DNA of 64,000 bases. Origin: Streptomyces marincola (GTDB lineage: Bacteria; Actinomycetota; Actinomycetes; Streptomycetales; Streptomycetaceae). Where the stretch lies: assembly GCF_020410765.1 (NCBI RefSeq), contig NZ_CP084541.1, positions 5,572,001-5,636,000 of the forward strand, given 5' to 3'. The position numbers were made by a program, and so were the translations under genes. Each line of letters opens with the position of its first letter. The first letter of the stretch is position 1. Of this stretch, positions 37,244 to 43,981 are shown piece by piece. The notes under the pieces were generated by a model. It ran no database searches. It was not told the origin of the DNA and saw only the letters and a program-made list of their open reading frames with translations.

Positions 37244-37897
37244 GTGCGCGTACTCGTCGTCGAGGACGAGCAGCTGCTCGCCGACGCGGTGGCCACCGGG
37301 CTGCGTCGGCAGGCCATGGCGGTGGACGTGGTCTACGACGGGGAGGCCGCGACGGAGCGCGTCGATCTCAACGACTACGACGTGGTGGTGCTCGACCGGG
37401 ACCTGCCGCTGGTGCACGGCGACGACGTCTGCCGCCACATCGTGGCCCTCGGCAAGGCCACCCGGGTGCTGATGCTGACCGCGTCGGGGGACGTCAGCGA
37501 CCGCGTGGAGGGGCTGGAGATCGGCGCGGACGACTACCTGCCCAAGCCGTTCGCGTTCAGTGAGCTGACCGCCCGCGTGCGGGCCCTGGGAAGGCGTTCC
37601 ACCGCGCCCCTGCCGCCCGTGCTCGAACGCTCCGGGATCACGCTCGACCCCAACCGCCGCGAGGTGGTCAGGGACGGGCGGCCGGTGCAGCTGGCGCCCA
37701 AGGAGTTCGCGGTCCTCGAAGTGCTGATGCGCAGCGCGGGAGTCGTCGTCTCGGCCGAGCAGCTGCTGGAGAAGGCGTGGGACGAGAACACCGACCCGTT
37801 CACCAACGTGGTGCGGGTCACCGTGATGACGCTGCGCCGCAAGCTGGGCGACCCGCCCGTGATCACCACCGTGCCGGGCGCCGGATACCGGATCTGA
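37244..37897 (+). CDS. cutR: OmpR-class response regulator CutR
   Basis: The 217-residue regulator has a receiver domain (residues 1-115) with the phosphoacceptor Asp at residue 51 in DVVVLDRDLPLVHGDD and the conserved Lys in DDYLPKPFAFSEL, followed by an OmpR-type winged helix (about 125-217). The recognition region is VVRVTVMTLRRKLGDPP. The GTG start gives MRVLVVEDEQLLAD; upstream in-frame sequence is not conserved. The sensor kinase gene follows after 4 nt, and a DUF4193 gene lies downstream, the gene order around cutRS of streptomycetes. CutRS is reported to respond to extracytoplasmic protein-folding or redox conditions; that is from the literature as I recall it. Confidence 0.92.
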   Translation: MRVLVVEDEQLLADAVATGLRRQAMAVDVVYDGEAATERVDLNDYDVVVLDRDLPLVHGDDVCRHIVALGKATRVLMLTASGDVSDRVEGLEIGADDYLPKPFAFSELTARVRALGRRSTAPLPPVLERSGITLDPNRREVVRDGRPVQLAPKEFAVLEVLMRSAGVVVSAEQLLEKAWDENTDPFTNVVRVTVMTLRRKLGDPPVITTVPGAGYRI

Positions 37898-37901
37898 CGC
37901 C

Positions 37902-39176
37902 ATGGCTCCCCCCGCCCCGCTCCCTTCCTCCCCCTCGCACCCGCCGATGCCGGCGGCGCCGCCGCGGCCCCACTGGGACCCGCAGGACACCGACCGGCCG
38001 CGCAGCTGGCTGCGGCCCACCATCAGGATCAGGCTGACCCTGCTGTACGGCGGGATGTTCCTGATCGCCGGCGTCGTGCTGCTGACGATCATCTACCTGC
38101 TCGCCGCCCGCGCGCTGGAGCGCGGCACGGAACTGCCGTTCACCTTCCCGCCCGGCACCACCACGGTGCAGATCACCTCGCCGGTGTGCCCGGCGAGCGC
38201 GGGGCCGGTCGAGGGCGAGCAGTTCGAGCGGTGGCTGGCCGAGTGCACCGACAAGCAGCGCGCCATCGCGCTCGACCAGCTGCTGCGCAGCGCGCTGCTA
38301 GCGCTGCTCGGCCTCGCCGTCGCGGCCTTCGCGTTCGGCTACGTCATGGCGGGCCGGGTGCTGTCCCCGCTGGGCCGCATCACCCGCACCGCGCGCCGGG
38401 TGGCCGGCTCCGACCTGCACCGGCGCATCGAGCTGGACGGCCCAGACGACGAGCTGAAGGAGCTGGCCGACACCTTCGACGAGATGCTGGACCGCCTGGA
38501 CCGGGCGTTCACCGCGCAGCAGCGCTTCGTGGCCAACGCCTCGCACGAGCTGCGCACGCCGCTGGCGATCAACCGCACGCTGCTTGAGGTCCAGCTGTCC
38601 GACCCGGACGCGAGCCCCGAGCTGACGCAGCTGGGCAACACGCTGCTCGCGACGAACGAGCGCAGCGAGCAGCTGGTGGAGGGCCTGCTGCTGCTGGCCC
38701 GCAGCGAGAACGAGCTGGTGGACCGCAAGCCCGTCGACCTGGCGGAGGTCGCGGACCGCGCGGTCGACCAGGCGCGCGGCGAGGCCAGGCAGCGCGGGGT
38801 GCGCCTGACGGGCGCCAGGCCGCCGCTGTACGTCCACGGCAACGGGGTGCTGCTTGAGCGGGTGGCGCTGAACCTGGTGCAGAATGCCGTGCGCTACAAC
38901 GAGCCCGAGGACGGCTGGGTGCGGGTCGAGACCGAGGCCCGGCCGGGGCAGGCGGTGCTCGTGGTGGAGAATACGGGGCCGGTGGTGCCCGCCTACGAGG
39001 TCGATAATATGTTCGAGCCTTTCCGGCGGCTGCGCACCCAGCGCACGGGCAGTGACAAAGGCGTCGGACTCGGTCTGTCCATCGTGCGCTCGGTCGCGCG
39101 CGCCCACGGCGGCTACGTGCGAGCCGAGCCGAGGGAGAACGGCGGGCTGGTCATGCGCGTGGTCATCCCGGTCTGA
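37902..39176 (+). CDS. cutS: Sensor histidine kinase CutS
   Basis: This 424-residue kinase has a proline-rich cytoplasmic N-terminus (1-40), a first membrane helix (about 44-68), an extracytoplasmic loop (69-125), a second helix (about 128-150), a HAMP domain, a HisKA domain with the phosphorylated His at residue 215 in ANASHELRTPLAINR, and an ATPase domain with the N-box LNLVQNAVRYNEP and G2 box GVGLGLSIVRS. The outer loop has two Cys, at residues 96 and 115, which could form a disulfide and sense redox state. It begins 4 nt after cutR, so the two are co-translated. The sensor loop is very short for a kinase. Confidence 0.92.
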   Translation: MAPPAPLPSSPSHPPMPAAPPRPHWDPQDTDRPRSWLRPTIRIRLTLLYGGMFLIAGVVLLTIIYLLAARALERGTELPFTFPPGTTTVQITSPVCPASAGPVEGEQFERWLAECTDKQRAIALDQLLRSALLALLGLAVAAFAFGYVMAGRVLSPLGRITRTARRVAGSDLHRRIELDGPDDELKELADTFDEMLDRLDRAFTAQQRFVANASHELRTPLAINRTLLEVQLSDPDASPELTQLGNTLLATNERSEQLVEGLLLLARSENELVDRKPVDLAEVADRAVDQARGEARQRGVRLTGARPPLYVHGNGVLLERVALNLVQNAVRYNEPEDGWVRVETEARPGQAVLVVENTGPVVPAYEVDNMFEPFRRLRTQRTGSDKGVGLGLSIVRSVARAHGGYVRAEPRENGGLVMRVVIPV

Positions 39177-39203
39177 GAAGGCGTCGAGGTGGGAAAGAAG
39201 GAG

Positions 39204-39219
39204 ATGTGATCAATCACAT
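39204..39219. repeat. Perfect inverted repeat after cutS
   Basis: ATGTGAT and ATCACAT (39204-39210 and 39213-39219) form a perfect 7-bp inverted repeat around CA. It lies 28 nt beyond cutS and about 230 nt upstream of DUF4193 in a region of lower GC. It could be a regulator site; spacing does not fit the CRP consensus. Confidence 0.4.
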
Positions 39220-39449
39220 ACGCGTGCTCTGAGTGTGCGCGCCCCAGGCGGTCGCAGCAGGCCTTTCGGCCCGCCGGCGGCCCGATCGGCAGCCGGAATG
39301 ATCACCTCTTCAGGCGTTCGGTTGGGTGTCGATTGAGTAACACCACTTGATGTGAGGCAAAATCTCCGCCTCAGGTCGGGCACAAAGTCCGACCCCCCAC
39401 GCGTTACGTGCGCTGGAGATACCAAAGACACCCGGAGGGGGAGAACGAA

Positions 39450-39749
39450 ATGGCAACCGATTACGACACTCCACGCAAGACCGACGATGACGTCAACGAG
39501 GACAGCATCGAGGAGCTGAAGGCCAGGCGGAACGACAAGTCCGCGTCCACGGTCGACGTCGACGAGTTCGAGCAGGCGGAAGGGCTCGAACTGCCCGGTG
39601 CCGACCTGTCGAACGAGGAGCTGTCGGTGCGGGTCCTGCCCCGGCAGGCCGACGAGTTCACCTGCATGAGCTGCTTCCTCGTCCACCACCGCTCGCAGCT
39701 GGCGACGGAGAAGGACGGGCAGCTGATCTGCCGCGACTGCGCGGCGTGA
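39450..39749 (+). CDS. DUF4193 family protein
   Basis: The 99-residue acidic protein belongs to an actinobacterial family of unknown function, often abundant in proteomes. The first 60 residues are highly charged, ending with LPGADLSNEELSVRVLP. A C-terminal zinc ribbon is formed by FTCMSCFLVHHRSQL and LICRDCAA, the CxxC...CxxC pattern. It has a strong ribosome binding site, GGAGGGGG, and a 273-nt upstream region with inverted repeats, so expression may be strong and regulated. Its neighbours cutRS and DUF3093/dut are conserved, but no function follows from that. Confidence 0.9.
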   Translation: MATDYDTPRKTDDDVNEDSIEELKARRNDKSASTVDVDEFEQAEGLELPGADLSNEELSVRVLPRQADEFTCMSCFLVHHRSQLATEKDGQLICRDCAA

Positions 39750-39750
39750 A

Positions 39751-39793
39751 CGCCCGCCCGGACCGGGGCCGCTACGCCGCGTCCGGGCGGGCG
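39751..39793. terminator. Terminator overlapping the end of DUF3093
   Basis: A perfect 13-bp inverted repeat pairs 39751-39763 with 39781-39793, where the right arm encodes the last residues of the DUF3093 gene. It can stop transcription from both convergent genes. Confidence 0.7.
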
Positions 39794-40224
39794 GCAGCCA
39801 GCGCCGCCGCCAGCCGGTCCGGCCTGCGGGTCGACAGGTACAGGTACGGCGTCGGGTCGCCGGGATCGGTGACCTCGACCCGCACGGCCGTCGGAATGTA
39901 GGCGCGGAGCAGCATATGAGCCCGGGCATCCGCACGATGGGTCCGCCAGGCGCGGGCCTCCTCGGCGTCGAGCGCCCGGGCCTCGCCCAGGGCCGTGACC
40001 GGGATGCGGGCCTGGCCGGCGATCAAGGAGCCGGCCACGACGCGGATCCGCGCCGATCCGTACGAACTCAGCGCCACCCCGGCCAGCGCCCCGCCCGCGG
40101 CGAGACCGCAGAGGAACGCGACGGCGCCGAGCGGGACCAGGGCGACTCCCAGCAGCAGCACGCCGAACAGCGCCATGAGCCACCAGGTCTTCGGCACGGT
40201 CAGTCGCTCGTCATAGGGCTTCAT
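39772..40224 (-). CDS. DUF3093 family membrane protein
   Basis: The 150-residue protein has two hydrophobic segments close together, WWLMALFGVLLLGVALVPLG and AVAFLCGLAAGGALAGVALS (about residues 14-52), followed by a cytoplasmic-looking strand-rich region with IRVVAGSLIAGQARIPVT and a C-terminal VRVEVTDPGDPTPYLYLSTR. This is the DUF3093 pattern, a PH-like domain after two helices; its function is unknown. The start is the ATG giving MKPYDERLTVPKTWW. It diverges from dut over 57 nt, and this dut-DUF3093 pairing is conserved in actinobacteria. Confidence 0.9.
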   Translation of the reverse strand: MKPYDERLTVPKTWWLMALFGVLLLGVALVPLGAVAFLCGLAAGGALAGVALSSYGSARIRVVAGSLIAGQARIPVTALGEARALDAEEARAWRTHRADARAHMLLRAYIPTAVRVEVTDPGDPTPYLYLSTRRPDRLAAALAAARPDAA

Positions 40225-40268
40225 GGACCAAGCATGGCAGGCGCGCCCACCACGGCCCGCGGCGGCGG

Positions 40269-40274
40269 TAGGGT
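40269..40274 (+). promoter_or_regulatory. -10 hexamer of a leaderless dut promoter
   Basis: TAGGGT ends 7 nt before the dut GTG start, and no ribosome binding site is present, so the transcript probably begins at the start codon. Confidence 0.55.
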
Positions 40275-40281
40275 CTGCACC

Positions 40282-40809
40282 GTGAGTGCCCCTGTGAGCA
40301 GAGCTCCGGTAGACGTCCTGATCCGGCGGATCGATCCGGCGGTGCCCGTGCCGGCCCGGGCGCACCCCGGCGACGCCGGGGTCGATCTGGTCACCACGGC
40401 CGCGGCCGAGCTGCCCCCCGGGGAGCGCGCCGTGCTGCCGACCGGTGTTTCGATCGCCCTCCCCGACGGGTACGCCGCGTTCGTGCACCCGCGTTCCGGG
40501 CTCGCCGCCCGGTGCGGAGTGTCCATGGTGAACGCGCCCGGCACGATCGACGCCGGGTACCGTGGAGAGATCAAGGTCATCGTGATCAACCTGGACCCGC
40601 GCGAGACCGTCCGCTTCCAGCCGCTCGACCGGATCGCCCAGCTCGTCGTCCAGCGGGTGGAGACGGTGCTGTTCCACGAGGTCGCGGAGCTTCCGGGGTC
40701 CGCGCGTGCCGAGGGCGGGTTCGGCTCCACGGGCGGCCACGCCGGCGCGCACACCACCTATGCTGCTGCGGTCGGTCCCGGCGGGACTGCCGACCGGAAA
40801 GGACAATGA
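40282..40809 (+). CDS. dut: dUTP diphosphatase
   Basis: This 175-residue trimeric enzyme hydrolyses dUTP to dUMP, keeping uracil out of DNA. Conserved motifs are HPGDAGVDLVT (motif 1), HPRSGLAARCGVSMVNAPGT (motif 2 and 3 region with the base-binding hairpin GTIDAGYRGEI) and the C-terminal GGFGSTGGH (motif 5). The last 25 residues are a variable tail. Start is the GTG with a -10 hexamer just upstream. DUF3710 follows 2 nt after the stop, so they form one unit, as known in mycobacteria. Confidence 0.96.
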   Translation: MSAPVSRAPVDVLIRRIDPAVPVPARAHPGDAGVDLVTTAAAELPPGERAVLPTGVSIALPDGYAAFVHPRSGLAARCGVSMVNAPGTIDAGYRGEIKVIVINLDPRETVRFQPLDRIAQLVVQRVETVLFHEVAELPGSARAEGGFGSTGGHAGAHTTYAAAVGPGGTADRKGQ

Positions 40810-40810
40810 C

Positions 40811-41593
40811 GTGTTCGGACGTCGTCGCAAGCGAAAAGAGGCCCCCGAGGAAGCGGTCGGGACCACCTCCGATGAGGGCACCAAGGACGAGGGCGGCCAG
40901 GACGGGGACGAGGAGCGCCGCGTCAAGCTGGAGCCGGCGCCGCGCCCCGACGGCCCCTGGGACCTGAGCGAGGTGCCGGGAAGCCCGTCCGAGGGGCGGG
41001 TCGACCTCGGCGGCCTCTTCGTGCCCGGCGTGCAGGGCATGGAGCTGCGGGTCGAGGTCGCGGGTGACGCGATCGTCGCGGCGACCGTCGTGGTCAAGGA
41101 CAGCGCGATCCAGCTCCAGGCGTTCGCCGCGCCCAGGCGCGAGGGCATCTGGGGCGAGGTCCGTGAGGAGATCGCGTCCGGCATCACGCAGCAGGGCGGC
41201 GTGATCGACGAGATCGAGGGCCCGCTCGGCTGGGAGCTGCGGGCCAGGGTGCCCGTGCAGCTGCCGGACGGCAAGCGCGGGATGCAGGTCGTGCGCTTCG
41301 TGGGCGTGGACGGCCCGCGCTGGTTCCTGCGCGGCGTGATCTCCGGCCAGGGCGCGGTCCAGCCGCAGGCCGCCGGCCTGCTCGAACAGATCTTCCGGGA
41401 CACCGTCGTGGTCCGGGGCGAGTCCCCCATGGCGCCGCGCGACCCGATCGTCCTCAAGCTCCCCCAGGACGCGCAGATGGTTCCCGACGGGGTCAAGCAG
41501 GAGAAGGCGGGCGAGGGCGGCACCCAGGTCTCCCGTTTCGCCGGCGGACTCGACAAGCTGCGCCGCGGCCCGGAGATCTCCGAGGTCCGCTGA
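40811..41593 (+). CDS. DUF3710 family protein
   Basis: The 260-residue protein is of a family found only in actinobacteria and usually next to dut. The first 50 residues are highly charged and disordered-looking (FGRRRKRKEAPEE). The conserved core runs from PWDLSEVPGSP to AQPFAAPRREG-type strands, with WGEVREEIASGITQQGG and RWFLRGVISGQGAVQPQAA as strong blocks. No catalytic residues can be named. Translation starts at GTG with AAAGGA upstream, 2 nt after dut, so coupling is likely. A hairpin follows the stop. Confidence 0.9.
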   Translation: MFGRRRKRKEAPEEAVGTTSDEGTKDEGGQDGDEERRVKLEPAPRPDGPWDLSEVPGSPSEGRVDLGGLFVPGVQGMELRVEVAGDAIVAATVVVKDSAIQLQAFAAPRREGIWGEVREEIASGITQQGGVIDEIEGPLGWELRARVPVQLPDGKRGMQVVRFVGVDGPRWFLRGVISGQGAVQPQAAGLLEQIFRDTVVVRGESPMAPRDPIVLKLPQDAQMVPDGVKQEKAGEGGTQVSRFAGGLDKLRRGPEISEVR

Positions 41594-41602
41594 CCCCTCC
41601 CG

Positions 41603-41632
41603 CACCCCCGGCGCTTTGCGGCTCCGGGGGTG
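41603..41632 (+). terminator. Hairpin terminator after DUF3710
   Basis: CACCCCCGG (41603-41611) pairs perfectly with CCGGGGGTG (41624-41632) over a 12-nt loop, starting 10 nt after the stop. Confidence 0.65.
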
Positions 41633-41695
41633 TCGTGCGTCCGGGGGCGGGTACCCGGTGGCGCGGGCCGACGGGGGGCGCAGGAGGGAACCGCC

Positions 41696-41974
41696 ATGAA
41701 CCACGGGCGTCACCGGAGGACCGGCACCGAGCCGGTCACGGCGTTCAGCGCGCTGCGGCTGCGCCGCCTGCTCTCGGGCATCTTCCTGCCCTTCTTCCTC
41801 GCGCTCACGGCGGTGTTCTGCGTCTGGTGGGCCAACGCGGACAGTGACGACACCCCGGGGCCCGGCGCCCTCGGCACGCTCACACTGGCCTGCGCGCTGC
41901 TCTCGGTGAGCGCCGCGGTCGATCTGGTGGTCGTCCAGCGACGCCTGCGCGGCACCCGAAGCCCGCGCGGCTGA
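41696..41974 (+). CDS. DUF6343-like small membrane protein
   Basis: The 92-residue protein has the pattern RTGTEPVTAFSALRLRRLLS followed by two hydrophobic segments, GIFLPFFLALTAVFCVWWAN and LGTLTLACALLSVSAAVDLV. That beginning resembles DUF6343 proteins of streptomycetes, which have no known function. A basic C-terminus (VVQRRLRGTRSPRG) would lie inside the cell. The ATG follows GGAGGGAA at suitable spacing. It stands alone between the dut operon and the kdp promoter region. Confidence 0.7.
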   Translation: MNHGRHRRTGTEPVTAFSALRLRRLLSGIFLPFFLALTAVFCVWWANADSDDTPGPGALGTLTLACALLSVSAAVDLVVVQRRLRGTRSPRG

Positions 41975-41991
41975 CCTCATCGGCCACGGCG

Positions 41992-42066
41992 CCGTCAGTG
42001 GCGTGTCAACGGCGCCGCCCGCGCCGTCAGGGGCTCGTCAACGGCCGTCAGAGGCCCGTCAACGGG
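41992..42066 (+). promoter_or_regulatory. Phased GTCA direct-repeat array upstream of kdp
   Basis: Six GTCA half-sites start at 41994, 42005, 42026, 42037, 42047 and 42058, so intervals are 11, 21, 11, 10 and 11 bp and one step of the array is vacant. Seen another way, three 22-bp copies match GCCGTCAG-N-GGC-NN-GTCAACGG at 41991, 42023 and 42044. Half-sites repeated every 11 bp are the form bound by OmpR/PhoB-class regulators; KdpE, encoded 10 kb downstream, and PhoP are candidates. Confidence 0.65.
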
Positions 42067-42085
42067 TGGCCGTACCGCGTCCGAA

Positions 42086-42124
42086 CAGAGGTTCTCTGGG
42101 GGAGTCAGTACGCACCAACCTCTG
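42086..42124 (+). repeat. Inverted repeat in the kdp leader region
   Basis: CAGAGGTT (42086-42093) and AACCTCTG (42117-42124) form a perfect 8-bp inverted repeat with a 23-nt spacer. It ends 14 nt before the first small gene, so it could be an operator or an mRNA stem that affects translation. Confidence 0.45.
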
Positions 42125-42138
42125 CTCAGGAGTCACCG

Positions 42139-42222
42139 ATGGCCGATGTGGTCTTCGTCCTGGTCGCCGTCGCGGGCTTCGCGCTGGTGGCCCTCGTCGC
42201 CCGAGGGGTGACGAAGCTGTGA
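42139..42222 (+). CDS. 27-residue membrane microprotein preceding kdpF
   Basis: The frame from the ATG reads [20 protein letters not shown] and then ARGVTKL, a single membrane helix with a basic end, close in size and style to KdpF. CAGGAG lies 8-9 nt upstream. Its stop overlaps the kdpF GTG start by 4 nt, so the two would be co-translated. It is too short for homology-based proof. It may be a second small subunit or regulator of the Kdp ATPase, since KdpF stabilises the complex; that role is inference from position and size. Confidence 0.6.
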   Translation: MADVVFVLVAVAGFALVALVARGVTKL

Positions 42223-42308
42223 GCGCGGAGAACATCGCGGGGCTGTGCGTCGCCGCGGCCCTGCTCGGCTACCTCGTCCTCGCCCTGCTGTTCCCCGAGA
42301 GGTTCTGA
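42219..42308 (+). CDS. kdpF: Potassium-transporting ATPase subunit KdpF
   Basis: The 29-residue peptide reads [20 protein letters not shown] and ends LALLFPERF, the characteristic KdpF pattern of one membrane helix followed by PERF. In E. coli KdpF stabilises the KdpABC complex and is not essential. Start is a GTG overlapping the previous stop. kdpA follows after 8 nt. Confidence 0.88.
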   Translation: MSAENIAGLCVAAALLGYLVLALLFPERF

Positions 42309-42316
42309 GCGCGGCG

Positions 42317-43981
42317 ATGAACCAGAACCTCGCGGACGTGCTCCAGGTGACCGCCCTCGTCGTGGCGCTCGTCCTCGTGCACCGCCCCCTCGGCGACTAC
42401 ATGGCCGCCGTCTTCACCTCACGCCGCCACCTGCGGGCCGAACGCTGGATCTACCGGGCCATCGGGGCCGACCCCGACGCCGGGATGCGCTGGACCGCCT
42501 ACCTGCGCGCGGTGCTGGCGTTCTCCTTCGTCGGCGTGCTGTTCCTCTACGCCTTCCAGCGGGTCCAGCACCTCCTGCCGCTCTCGCTCGGCTTCGACGC
42601 GCCGCCGCCCGACCGGGCGTTCAACACGGCCGTCTCGTTCGTGACCAACACGAACTGGCAGTCCTACGCGGGCGAGGCGGCCATGGGCCACCTGGTCCAG
42701 GCCGGCGGCCTCGCCGTGCAGAACTTCCTCTCCGCGGCCGTCGGCCTCGCCGTCGCCATCGCCCTGGTGCGCGGCCTCGCCAGGTTCCGCACCGGCGACC
42801 TCGGGAACTTCTGGACCGACCTGGTCCGCGGCACCGTCCGCGTCCTCCTGCCCGGCGCCGCGCTGGCCGCGGTGCTGCTCGTGGCGCTTGGCGCCGTGCA
42901 GAACTTCGCGGGCCCCCAGGACGTGCGCACCCTCACCGGCGCCACCCAGTCCATCCCCGGCGGCCCGGTGGCCTCCCAGGAGGCCATCAAGCAGCTGGGC
43001 ACCAACGGCGGCGGGTTCTTCAACGCCAACTCCGCCCACCCCTTCGAGAACCCGGACGGGCTGAGCAACCTGCTGGCGCTCTTCCTGATGCTCGCCATCC
43101 CGTTCTCCCTGCCCCGCACGTTCGGCAGGCTCGTCGGCAGCACGCGGCAGGGCACCGCCGTGGTCGCGGCGATGGGCGCCATCTGGCTGGCCGGCGTCGT
43201 CGCCGTGACCCTCGTCGAGCACCAGGCGCCCGGCAGCGCGTCCCAGCTGGCCGGCGGCTCGATGGAGGGCAAGGAGCAGCGGCTGGGCGAAAGCGCGTCC
43301 GCGCTGTTCGCGGTCTCCACGACGATGACGTCCACCGGTGCCGTCAACGCCGCGCACGACTCGTTCCAGGGCCTGTCGGGCGGCGTGCTGATCTTCGGCA
43401 TGGTGGTGGGCGAGCTGGCGCCCGGCGGCGTCGGCGCCGGCCTGTACGGCATGCTCGTGATGGCCGTCATCGCGGTCTTCGTCAGCGGCCTGCTGGTCGG
43501 CCGCACCCCCGAGTACCTGGGCAAGAAGCTCGGCCCGCGCGAGGTCAAGCTCGCCGCCTGCGCGATCCTCGTCACGCCCACCCTGGTCCTGACCGGCACC
43601 GCCACGGCCCTGGCCCTGCCGGACGGCGAGGCGGCCATGACGAACGCGGGCCCGCACGGCTTCTCCGAGGTCCTGTACGCCTACGCGTCCGCCGCCGGCA
43701 ACAACGGCAGCGCGTTCGCCGGCCTCGGCGCCGACACCCCGTTCTTCAACACCACGCTCGGCATCGCCATGCTGCTCGGCCGCTTCCTGCCGATCGTCTT
43801 CGTCCTCGCGCTGGCCGGGTCGCTGGCGCGGCAGCGGCGCGTGCCCGAGACCGCGGGCACGCTGCGCACCCACAAGCCCCTGTTCGCGGGGATGCTCGTG
43901 GCGAGCACCGTGCTCGTCGCCGGGCTGACCTTCTTCCCCGCGCTCTCCCTCGGCCCGCTCGCGGAAGGACTCGCGACATGA
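42317..43981 (+). CDS. kdpA: Potassium-transporting ATPase potassium-binding subunit KdpA
   Basis: The 554-residue membrane protein is the K+-selective channel-like subunit of the high-affinity Kdp pump. The four selectivity-filter loops are recognisable as [45 protein letters not shown] and GNNGSAFAG. About ten hydrophobic segments are spread over its length. The length matches the family. It is the third gene of the operon and its last four bases overlap the ATG of kdpB (ATGA). Expression should follow potassium starvation through KdpDE, whose genes lie 5 kb away. Confidence 0.97.
   Translation: MNQNLADVLQVTALVVALVLVHRPLGDYMAAVFTSRRHLRAERWIYRAIGADPDAGMRWTAYLRAVLAFSFVGVLFLYAFQRVQHLLPLSLGFDAPPPDRAFNTAVSFVTNTNWQSYAGEAAMGHLVQAGGLAVQNFLSAAVGLAVAIALVRGLARFRTGDLGNFWTDLVRGTVRVLLPGAALAAVLLVALGAVQNFAGPQDVRTLTGATQSIPGGPVASQEAIKQLGTNGGGFFNANSAHPFENPDGLSNLLALFLMLAIPFSLPRTFGRLVGSTRQGTAVVAAMGAIWLAGVVAVTLVEHQAPGSASQLAGGSMEGKEQRLGESASALFAVSTTMTSTGAVNAAHDSFQGLSGGVLIFGMVVGELAPGGVGAGLYGMLVMAVIAVFVSGLLVGRTPEYLGKKLGPREVKLAACAILVTPTLVLTGTATALALPDGEAAMTNAGPHGFSEVLYAYASAAGNNGSAFAGLGADTPFFNTTLGIAMLLGRFLPIVFVLALAGSLARQRRVPETAGTLRTHKPLFAGMLVASTVLVAGLTFFPALSLGPLAEGLAT

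Noticed and set aside
39204..39219. CRP/FNR-type binding site
   Set aside because: TGTGA and TCACA are present but the spacer is 4 nt rather than 6, so the consensus is not met.
41991..42066. CRISPR-like array
   Set aside because: The three 22-bp copies are adjacent or nearly so, without spacers of constant length, and no cas genes are present. Phased operator half-sites explain the pattern better.
41975..42138. c-di-AMP (ydaO-type) riboswitch upstream of kdp
   Set aside because: I see no ydaO-type conserved blocks; the region is made of the GTCA ladder and one inverted repeat.
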